64,000 bases of DNA from Siphonodentalium dalli (lineage: Eukaryota; Mollusca; Scaphopoda; Gadilida; Siphonodentaliidae), in NCBI GenBank assembly GCA_032622095.1, contig CP136064.1:253768484-253832483 (forward strand), read 5' to 3'. Position numbers and translations under genes: made by a program. Positions within the stretch are counted from its first letter, which is position 1. Every line of letters begins with the position of its first letter. Under the pieces are notes generated by a model. It saw only the letters and a list, made by a program, of their open reading frames with translations, was not told where the DNA came from and did not search any database. Positions 44,701 to 52,673 of the stretch are shown here, in pieces.

Positions 44701-45225
44701 CCATTGATTGGTTTTAATGCCACAGCCAAATTTGTTGAACCACGAATAAACATGTTTATGACCGAAAGGATAGTAACTATTTCAGATTTTAAAATCCCAT
44801 CTGAGAGTTTCATGTCATACAATGAGTTTACTTTAAAATATAAATCAAAATTGAATTTTGTAACATTTCATGGAATCGTAAAATTAATAAAAAACTACGA
44901 AAAATCATTAAAGAAATGTGATAACAAAATGACTGTGGATTATCCATTTATTCCATTCCAATTAAAAAACATTCTAAATACAACTAGCAAAAAAAATGTA
45001 TATAAGATAATGATCCCATATGAAAATCAAAGCAAACAAATAGCTAAATGGGAGGATAAACTAAACAAAACATATAGCATGGAATGGTGGAAAGAAGTTT
45101 TTAAATGTCCCTTTTACAATGTTACAGATACAAAACTTAAATGGTTTCAATATCGAATTAACACACATATACTATGTACAAATAAATTTTTGAAAATAAT
45201 AGGCATCCAAGATGAAGATACATAG
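41791..45225 (+). CDS. LINE ORF2: endonuclease-reverse transcriptase, C-terminus cut off
   Basis: 1144 residues. An N-terminal apurinic-type endonuclease (1-235) shows N8 (SMNCRGLG), LQD37VH where L1 proteins have LQETH, GDFN, RLDFFLIS and TDHSAI. The reverse transcriptase (~440-760) shows NNKCPGNDGFSVEFYKKFW, LKNWRPISLLN, DQTGFIAGR, MLMIDFEKAFDS (~D613), RGCRQGDPISPYIFLLC and YADDT (~713-717). YADD rather than FADD and the RGCRQGDPISP motif suggest the Tx1 side of the L1 superfamily. It would nick target DNA and reverse-transcribe its own RNA from the nick. The frame ends early at TAG 45223, where foreign DNA begins; the missing C-terminus is at 45639. Open antisense frames are shadows. Confidence 0.93.
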   Translation: MVSIMSMNCRGLGDRKKRRDVFNYIRDKKYGLICLQDVHFKKEMENTIRAEWGYEIAFNSYTSSSRGVAILIQNNFSFKLTDTKTDQAGNLIIVHAEIENKPMTIVNLYGPNNDEPNFYKDLRTYLEEKDNGNIVICGDFNLILDPNIDQMNYININNPHARDEVIKMIDELNLIDVWRKNNPDTQRFTWRRTNPTKQARLDFFLISQDLIPTVENCDILPGYKTDHSAISVLLKFNNFKRERGFWKFNNSLLKNKEYIQLVKDTIKKVINQYATTRNSEEIDQNVVQFSINDQLFFEMVLMEIRSASIPFCAHLSKKRKCKELDLTTKIDLLEQIVNPTETELAESKKIKHELETLREEKLNGIFVRSRARWLCDGEKPSKYFLNLEKRNFTSKIIQKLERETGETIYEQHEILDETTKFYETLYKNKDDESLPLDIEAILKDVNEIKEKNVTKLTQKDCDYLDNPITYGEALNYLKNMKNNKCPGNDGFSVEFYKKFWTDVGAYLVRSMNYGLSIGKLSTTQRQGIVTLLPKDNKPRQFLKNWRPISLLNVTYKILTGVLSNRLKKFLPALIHPDQTGFIAGRYIGENIRLMMDMMSFTKKNKIPGLMLMIDFEKAFDSISWKFIIAVLKYFKFSQTFINYIQTLYCDSSSCINMNGQISRFFNLERGCRQGDPISPYIFLLCGEILGIMVRNSQTVNGINVGNKNIRISQYADDTSIFLDGSPESLEATMYILDKFKHVSGLKINYNKTQAVWIGTKSDCTETICDRWKLKWNPETFKILGIEFNHDINRMIDINFSNGLNKIKNILSTWGRRNLTALGRITVVKSLAISKIVHLFLALPNPPAQFIKELNKTLFGFVWKNGPDRISRKQLIQDYTNGGCAMTDLNGFMNSMKISWIKRCIVQDTSWTIILENSAPIFNTCWYLMTPSILKKHAQAVDNPFWRDVINAWMVYCNKSHPISQIYFDTLPLIGFNATAKFVEPRINMFMTERIVTISDFKIPSESFMSYNEFTLKYKSKLNFVTFHGIVKLIKNYEKSLKKCDNKMTVDYPFIPFQLKNILNTTSKKNVYKIMIPYENQSKQIAKWEDKLNKTYSMEWWKEVFKCPFYNVTDTKLKWFQYRINTHILCTNKFLKIIGIQDEDT

Positions 45226-45638
45226 ATAGAACGACACAAGTGTGTGAACTGTTTAACGTTATTGCACGAGTTTGTTGTGACGCGATGGTAAAACGAGAAC
45301 CGGAGGTTCGAGTTTTACCTCGCGTCAAGACAACGAGTGCAATAACGTTAACATGTTCACACAACTGTGTTGTTCTATGTTTATTGCACACTCTGAATCT
45401 TGCAGCTTGTAACGTACTAACATTTAGGTCGATATTGTTGTATTTAATTGAACAAATGTGTGTTTAATGTTGACTATACCCCATAATTTTGCGAAGACAT
45501 TTTCTGTTAAAGTTGACGTCGCCAGTGACGTTGTTGACGTAATAGGTTTGTATTGTTCAAGAACAATACACAGTTTTTTATTGAACGTTTCAATTCTTCA
45601 GTATTTTGCCGTATTTCGCACAAATAAGCCATTGGGTG
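45223..45638. repeat. 416-bp insertion in LINE ORF2 with hairpin
   Basis: It separates GIQDEDT (up to 45222) from CNKCTFC (from 45639); its length is not a multiple of three. The first ~160 bp form a palindrome: AGAACGACACAAGTGTGTGAAC-like left arm, TTTAACGTTATTGCAC, loop with CCGGAGG, then GTGCAATAACGTTAAC and GTTCACACAACTGTGTTGTT. The motif GTGCAATAA or its complement appears at ~45259, 45337, 45385 and at the right junction (45637). No target duplication of more than one base is found. Confidence 0.8.
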
Positions 45639-46019
45639 TGCAATAAATGTACATTCTGTAAAAACAAAATCGAAACAATACTTCATATCTTCTGGGAATG
45701 TCATGTCATAAAAAAAATTTGGCGGACTGTAGAGATGTGGGTATACAATCTAACAAGCCAAAGAATTAAACTAAATAATATAATAGCTATTTTTAGCAAC
45801 ACACCAGAGAAAAACCTTGAACCGTGGATACAATTTTTACTTCTATTTACCAGATACCATATATATAGGTCAAAATTAAATGAACACATACCAAATTATC
45901 TATGCTTGCAAAGAGAACTAAAGGCATACTACCTTGCTGAACGTATATGTTATTATAACCAAGGCCGATATAAACAATTCACAGAAAGATGGTCATACTT
46001 AAAATATTTAATTGAATAA
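45639..46019 (+). pseudogene. LINE ORF2 C-terminal segment, detached
   Basis: Continues ORF2 after the insertion in the correct order: CNKCTFCKNKIETILHIFWE then CHVIKKIW, a Cys-x2-Cys...His-x4-Cys motif typical of the C-terminus of L1/Tx1 ORF2. About 100 further basic and aromatic residues follow, ending YLKYLIE and TAA at 46017-46019. Together with residues 1-1144 it would make about 1270 residues, the normal family size. An ATG at 45606 lies within inserted DNA and is fortuitous. Confidence 0.9.
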
Positions 46020-46400
46020 TCTATTATTCAGCCAATAGTTATAATAATAACAAGGTTTAAAATGGAACTATTCCAACGAAATACATATCCAATCTGCCTG
46101 CAAACAAATTAGAACGTTGTTTTTCTTTATCTATTTAAGTCTTTGATAGAAAATTACATACATATGGTTAACATATATTACATATATTCAAAGAAACAAC
46201 ACATTTCTTGATAATTTTAAGTTCAAGCCAGCCCAATCCCCTCCCCTCCCCCCAAAGAAAAAAAAAATCCCAGACAATATGAGACAATGATGCTTTAATT
46301 AATTTAGTGTAACAAGTTTATTGAGATAATGTATCTACAATGTGTACTGTATAAATGATTTTTTCTGAATAAAAATATATTTAAAAAAAAAAAAAAAAAA
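46020..46400 (+). other. LINE 3' untranslated region and poly(A)
   Basis: AT-rich, with a short CCCCTCCCCTCCCCCC stretch at ~46237-46252, AATAAA near 46369 and an A-run at 46383-46402. It is followed directly by the right target duplication. Confidence 0.88.
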
Positions 46401-46410
46401 AAGATTCCCT

Positions 46411-46730
46411 TGGTCAAATTTTCACGAAATTTACATTGTTTTTTTGTGTGTGTAGGCTAATGTACTTATTCCTGGTAAGAGGCCTTGTGTTGCAATTTAT
46501 TTTAAGCTAAAAGCACAAATGCTCTGAACTATATATATTTGTTTATTTTGAATAAATATTGAAATTTTCTCCATTGTCATATTTTGTGGTCCACATGTCA
46601 TTAATATCTTTAGAGGCAATATTATCCACTAAAAGTTGATTAAATAGCTACTTTGAGTGATTAGATTGGACCCCTTTGAATACCTATTAAAATAGCTAGA
46701 ACAACCACTCGAGGTAGAATAATTTCCCAC
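46411..46730. other. Genomic flank right of the LINE
   Basis: TGGTCAAATTTTCACGAAAT continues the empty-site sequence interrupted at 40349. No gene is seen. Confidence 0.5.
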
Positions 46731-47042
46731 CAATAGTAGTTATCAGATTAACTACCCGCAGGTAGCAAAAATTCCAACTCGCAGGTAGTAAATTTAAATA
46801 CTGGGTAGTTCATATTCATCCCACTACCTAAAGTAGTTAAAATTTAGCCTACCTTTGGGTAGTTAAAATAGCCCCAAGAGGTAGTTATTTCAACCACTGA
46901 AGGTAGTTATTTTAACTACCAAAGGTATTTAATTTTTTAGCTACCCGCCAGGTAGTAAAATTAACCTCCCAAGGTAGCGGGATGAATACGAAGTACCAAA
47001 AGTAGTAAAAATTAACTACTTTTGGGGTTAATTTTGCAACTT
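46731..47042. repeat. Dense array of alternating CTACC / GGTAG motifs
   Basis: At least fifteen copies of GGTAGTTAAAAT-, GGTAGT- or complementary ACTACC-type motifs in both orientations within ~310 bp (for example 46750 ACTACCCGCAGGTAG, 46858 GGGTAGTTAAAATAG, 46905 GGTAGTTATTTTAACTACC). Spacing is ~20-25 bp. ATTCATCCC near 46815 and GGGATGAAT near 46978 also pair. I know no family like it. Confidence 0.8.
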
Positions 47043-50000
47043 TTTATTTAGTGTGTGTGACGGGATTATGAGATATTTGTTTAAAGAAACTTGCCAGGTT
47101 GTTCTTTATAGGTTTTTATAGGCTAATATGAATATGAACGTGAACGAAGATTAAAAACAAAATTTAATAAGTTTAACAAACGAACAATGATTAATTTGGG
47201 GCTGCTGCTGGATGTCTGTCAGTGCATTGTGCTGGTCTCTTCTTTCTTCTCGCACCTCCAAATCGCAGTGAATGCAAGGAAACATGCTTGCAGAATGAAG
47301 ATAACCCACACTCAAGAGATAATATACCCAGTTCCGTCAGCATCACTCAAAGGCTGTTTGTATACTCACCTCCAATCAAACATATAACATAGACACAATA
47401 TACATGTAGAAATATGGAGATTTGTGAAGAGGATTAATTGGACAACAAGCAAAATGCTTTGACATAATTAATGAAAAACACATGTTTTGTTGGTCAAAAT
47501 CTTTAATAAAATATCATCAAAGAACATAATCACTATTAACAATTTCCGGACAACCCATCCTTATTTATCGGGACAACCCGCCCTGAAAATAGCAGAGGGG
47601 CGGGTTGTTTCGGGGCATGTAGTCCCGTTCCCGTTTGAATGATGACGCAAAATAATATTTTGTGCTGATACTAGTCGATCTGTACGAATGAGTGGTTAGA
47701 ATAGCTTCTTGGGCATATTTTACCACCATGCCATCATAAAGTATCATTAATCGTATCATAATGGCCTCATAATGCCCATAACATGATATTGTGTTGCGAA
47801 CGGTGGGTACTGGTTTGTTTATCCACTTAACCAGTTATTTCAAACCATACTTTATCATGTTGCAATGTTTACATAAAACAATGCCTCCAACATTAATTGA
47901 GATATAGTTATGTCATACACTTGAAAATAGTTTGGCTCATGAACTTTGTGAAGGTTGACACTCATATTTTGTCCATTTTCTAAGAATTAATTGAAAAAAA
48001 ATAAATATCAGCTCTCATATCGATACACCAATGGCTGACAATGAAACCTATATACAGTTTTGCTGCAGGTTAGGTAGTATTTTGCGTGAATAGCTCCATA
48101 ATGTTGAAAAAAAAATAGCTTTTTAAAAATTTTGGTAGGGGGTATAGTTTGGTTATCAAGAAATATTTCCACGTATTTGACACAAAAGTCTCAATTTTTT
48201 TTATCAAAATGTATTCAATAGTGTCTGATAATAGAAATAACACACAGAAATACCAAAAGTTTTTATAGTATATTGTCAACATACTTGAAAAAAAGAAGAA
48301 AAAAATCATCTTTTTGATGGGGGTATACTTGGATTTTGATCAAAATTTTCTATTTTTATGAAGGAAAAGTTCCTATTTCTGCATTGATTATGTAGATTGA
48401 TCGTTCCCGATGAGAACAACATATAGGTTTCCCATAAGAATTCGAAAACTTTGCCGTTATGCTGTGTTGTCAGAATTTTGCCATTCCTCAAAAACTGCGA
48501 ATTGTCGACCCCCTGACCCCAGTCCAATTATTTGAATAAAACGTCATTTTTTTCAAACACTGCCATTACTACTGACTTTGTTTCATATTCCTAACACCCT
48601 AAAGCTGCTGTAACTGCATCTGAATATCTGGAAAACGGTTTTGAAAAAAATCGTTGCCTATTGCTACTTAGTCTGAATACATACTGTCTAATTACATTGA
48701 CAGTATGAAAATCCAAGAGCCTGTGTATGATCGCGCAAGATCGCGACAGGAATAACGAAGATCAAAGACCATTTATATGCATATGCATCTATAAATACGC
48801 TAACGTCGCAAATCATTATCATCAGTGGCATGTAATCTCAAAGAATATTCCAACAAACCACGTGTTTCTGATTGTATCTTGGACGAAATAACTTGATTAA
48901 AATCTACACATTCCGAGGTCAAAAACAGACAATACCTGACAACGGTTTCAGTCATGCGCAGTCAAATTCGTAAACAGTTGTACAAAAAGTAGTATCAACC
49001 GAAACGGAAAAATCATGTTTCAATGTTCCGGAAAACGACGAAAGATCGCTCTGTCTTGTGAACAGAGCCAGCCAATGCAGTCACAGGCACCTGTTGATTC
49101 TACTACGTATCAACGTCATATTTAATGTTGGTGAGTGTTTCCCAAAGGACATGTTCAATAATAAGTTACATAGGCCATTTTCCATCCATTAATAGGAATC
49201 TTTCAGCACTTTATTGTAGGCCTATTATTTTTTTTCATCTGCCTGTTTTATAATTTTACTAGCAGGTTAACCATCCACTGGCGGCAATCGTCTGAAACAT
49301 GACATTTAAAAATATATATAATTTTTTTGAATATTTGTAAGTTAATTTAAAAAAAAAAAAAAAAAATTTAATTTTGTTAATTAATTTTTTAAATAATTTT
49401 TTTAATTTAATTTTTTGTTTATTATTGAGTTAATTCTGCCGTTTTAATTTTTTCAATTTATTTTTTTGTTTTTCAATGAGTTAATTCTGCCTTTTTTTAA
49501 TCAAGAGAAATATGGCACCCGTCCCTAAAAGAGGTACATCGGGTGGGGAAACTGACCCGATGAAAATCGCCCCCGTTTCTAGGAACGGCAGACATAAAAA
49601 TCACACAACACGCTCATGTCTGGATAGACACGCTCACGTCATAATCCAGACATAAGAATCACACTACACGCATACGCTCTTTATAGCGACGTGTCATATA
49701 CAAAAGCCGAAGGGAATAAAAAAGAGCATTATTTGGTTAACCAACCGAAATATGGGAAATATAAAGAGCGTTATTGTATAAGCCAATTTAGCACTCATGC
49801 CAATGACGGTGACTGTGGAGTGGATAAGGAATGAAGGAGCCGACCCGTCTGCCCGTGCGATAACTCAAAACATTTCTATCTGATCGCAACAAAATTTGGT
49901 ATGCGAGTTTCTCAGCCCGAAATACAGATAAGTTTGCAGTGTGCATGTATGGACGACAATGTGATTTGTGACCCGGCGCGAGACAGGACATGAACCAATC

Positions 50001-50167
50001 AGATATGTGTTAAATATTGAGGAGGGTAACAAAGTGTTTGGATACTAATTGATTGTTTGGAGACTGATGAGTCCACAATATGTCCTTAACTATTAGGAAA
50101 TGCGATAAAGATGGCAATTCCAATACTTCTCTATTATAATAACACCTACAAAACCAGTTATATTTTT
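47043..50167. other. Gene-poor intergenic DNA
   Basis: About 3.1 kb with no supported coding region. 49310-49500 is very AT-rich with T and A homopolymers. A GGGACAACCCGCCC stretch with a complementary GGGCGGGTTGT occurs at 47569-47607. Confidence 0.5.
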
Positions 50168-50570
50168 TAGTCGAGTTTTTTTCCAAAACTCGACTTATAG
50201 TTTAATGAGGGACGGAGGGCGGGCGGGCGGCGCACGGACGGGCGGCGTGTTTTGCTTATAACTCAACCGTTTATTGACGGATTAAAAACATGTTTGGTGT
50301 GTTAGTACATATATCCATGCACGTAAGCTGCAGACAAAAAATCGGGTTCGTCCGCACATTTATTACAGAGTTATGGCCCTTTGCCATTTTTCACTGATTT
50401 TAGGCTCGTTAGCGCAACAACTCCAACAAACGTTATCCGATTCGATTGAAATTTGGTATATAGGTGTCTCCCAAGAATATCTCGTTCGAGTTCGAAAACC
50501 GGCCAGGTCCGATAAAATTTGATAGAGTTATGGCCCTTAATTAGTCATTTTTCCTATTAATTAGTCTACC
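50168..50570 (+). repeat. Hairpin-headed (TCCG)n-class element
   Basis: Head TAGTCGAGTTTTTTTCCAAA then ACTCGAC (hairpin). A G/C-rich GGGCGG tract (50215-50250), then units with AGTTATGGCCCTT (50370-50390, 50527-50540) and TCCGATTCGATTGAAATTTG follow. The same head, reversed, ends the element at 58300-59127. Confidence 0.75.
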
Positions 50571-50998
50571 GATACTGATGCACACCAATTGGCGGTAGCC
50601 ACCGGCGGTAAGCCACCGCGCGGCGAAAACGAGACACAGCATCTCTGATGACAGATTGATAGTCACAACCGGATGTGGGGACAATGTGTCTTGCAACCAG
50701 GGGGGGGGGGGGGTCGGAAAAAAAATTCCAGGCACGTATGATGGGGTGGGTGGGTGTCTCTCGGGTCCAAAAAGCAGTTTTTTCCATATGCCAAATTTTT
50801 TTTCCATTCCTGCTATTGAGTCTTATTTTGATGTGTTTTGAACAGAAACAGGTCATATATAGTTAATAGTAATGCTATACTATATATAGAGGTTATCAGA
50901 TGTTGGATCAGTTGCACAATGGCCAACAATAACCCAAATTCAACTTGATAGAACTGGAAACTGCGCTATTGGAAAAATAAAATTAATCAGGATTCCAT

Positions 50999-51217
50999 CT
51001 ACTGATACAACAAAATAAGAATAACAATGCAGAACTCAGCTGAAAATAACCAATAAAATGAAATCACACTTGACCATATGTGACATGGAAATAAAGATAT
51101 AATAAATAATGGAATAAAATAGACTTTTGACAACGTAAAACATAAAATCTTAACAAATAAAATTAATAAATTGAAGGCCAGCCGGGCCAGCTTGAACAAT
51201 TTCAAATTGTTTTCCAA
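50999..51217 (-). CDS. Small hydrophobic ORF in the CAGGGGG element, copy 1
   Basis: 72 residues beginning MENNLKLFKLARLAFNLL and continuing VKILCFTLSKVYFIPLFIIS, ending ILILLYQ. It has two or three potential membrane helices. Copy 2 at 63486-63695 preserves the frame (69 residues; an in-frame three-residue difference, ILF missing, and a few substitutions). Retention of the frame in two copies could mean function, or merely recent common origin. No homologue is recognised, and a ~70-residue AT-rich frame can occur by chance. I consider protein status doubtful. Confidence 0.3.
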   Translation of the reverse strand: MENNLKLFKLARLAFNLLILFVKILCFTLSKVYFIPLFIISLFPCHIWSSVISFYWLFSAEFCIVILILLYQ

Positions 51218-51548
51218 GTTAATGTGGATCAGCTTGTAATGTTGATCACAGTAACAAAGATTTTATCGTCACTGCATGATATCGTGAGCAAAAAAGAAGT
51301 GAGATTGGGCTATCCATCCATATTATTACCAATTATTACGAAGCCTATTACTTCAGGCAGTGGCTACCAGCCTGCCATTTCACACTATAACATGTTTCCT
51401 CAGTTCTGGTTTCTGAGAGGCCCCAAGAAGAGTCACGCGGCTATATCATGGTTGTGTTTGGTATTAGCATTATTCTTCAAACTGGGATAAACTGGGATGA
51501 ACAGTTGTATTTCCACATGTTTTGATAAACAATTTGGTTCCAGCAATA

Positions 51549-51723
51549 CAGTAATGCCCTAATTAAACGACTCCATAACCACAGCAGAATAATGGGTAAT
51601 TTTTCAGGGGAGAGCTTTCCGATGAATGACAACAAGCCATATTTCCAACTAAATCCTGACAAATTAGTGAAATTACCCATTATTTTGCTGTGGTTATGGA
51701 GTCAATTAATTAGGGCTTTACTG
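51549..51723. mobile_element. TA-flanked CAGT-ended MITE inside CAGGGGG element
   Basis: 175 bp, TA at 51547-51548 and 51724-51725, ends CAGTAATGCCCTAATTAAAC...AGGGCTTTACTG. It lies at the same position in copy 2 (63043-63177), so it was present before that element duplicated. Confidence 0.92.
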
Positions 51724-52249
51724 TATATCACATAGCAAATATCAATATATCAAATAATCTGAAATTTGTTGTACCGGTACCATGTATTCTGTAGAATACT
51801 CAAATGTGATTATGTGACTAGATCATGTGACTATATATGATGAAAATTAATGTTAATAAAAACTTTGGCACTCTGCCTATATATCCCTAGAAATGTGATT
51901 ATGTTGACACATTTCTTGATTAATGACACTTATATGATCAATTCAAATAGCATCGTTATCTCATTAAGCACTGTTCTATTCAAATATCGCGCAATAAATT
52001 ATGATAATGCAGAATAATCAGCTATTTGGTTGCTCAATTGATAATTTAGGGGGGGTGGGTGTCAAAAACTGACCGGAAAAAAATTCCTGAAACGGAAAAA
52101 AAAGGGTGGGTGTCCAAAATTGCCTGGAAAAAAAGGCCGGAAACGGAAGAAATTGGGTGGGTGGGTCCCCCGAGGCCGGAAAAAAATTAAATGATCATAC
52201 GTGCCTGGAAAATTTTTCCGACCCCCCCTGTTGCAACGGGGTAATTTAA

Positions 52250-52669
52250 AGATACTAAATCCGATCAGACGCTCCTAAATTACTATTTCTTTGGCTTCGG
52301 GGGTAAAAAATATTTCATTCGAGTCAAGGACCCACCAATCAAAGCTAGGAGTGATCAGATATCGATGTTTTGAATCTACTATTTTAATTTTGTAGTGGCC
52401 CAGTAAACTGTCGACGAGAAGAACTTATCTGACCAGATAGGCCTAGCGGATAAAGATCAATAACTTTAAAATCCAGTCGCTTTTTTGTGTCAGATCTATT
52501 TGACAACAGTTTCTGGCAAAATTTCGTTGAACAAAACGTTGATAAATAACAGGTTTTGGACAATTTTATACTATAGTTGACAATTTTGATAATTGAAGCG
52601 GCATTTCAAAAAATGTTGTTGTTGTTGGAATCTGATGATATGGTGACCGTCGAATTGGATTGAGTACCT
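52250..52669. mobile_element. TTAA-type MITE, AGGTACTC family, diverged
   Basis: Between TTAA (52246-52249) and TTAA (52670-52673). Left AGATACTAAATCCGATCAGA with CGCTCCTAAATTACTATTTC as in 11349-11738; right GGATTGAGTACCT. Only the left arm matches the palindrome of the first copy; the centre is different and not palindromic, so it may be closer to a longer parent. Confidence 0.85.
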
Positions 52670-52673
52670 TTAA

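Larger units (their letters stand above)
40350..46400 (+). mobile_element. L1/Tx1-type non-LTR retrotransposon, 5'-truncated
   Basis: Flanked by AAGATTCCCT (40340-40349 and 46401-46410), a 10-bp target duplication in which the first A is ambiguous against the poly(A). It contains ORF1, a 667-bp spacer, ORF2, a 3' untranslated region and A18 or more after an AATAAA signal near 46369. It starts inside ORF1 with no 5' untranslated region, consistent with incomplete target-primed reverse transcription. ORF2 is broken by a 416-bp insertion at 45223-45638. Without it the element would be ~5.6 kb. The long intact ORFs indicate a rather young copy. Confidence 0.93.
50698..52230 (+). mobile_element. 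CAGGGGG-ended DNA transposon, copy 1, 7-bp duplication
   Basis: 1533 bp. Left CAGGGG... then TCGGAAAAA, TTCCAGGCACGTATGAT; right ATCATACGTGCCTGGAAA, TTTTTCCGACCCCCCCTG. Flanked by TTGCAAC (50691-50697, 52231-52237), a perfect 7-bp duplication. It contains a TA-flanked MITE (51549-51723) shared with copy 2 and, near the right end, three variants of GGGTGGGTGTCAAAAACTGA. No transposase is recognised; the only conserved frame is a ~70-residue hydrophobic one on the - strand. Confidence 0.9.
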
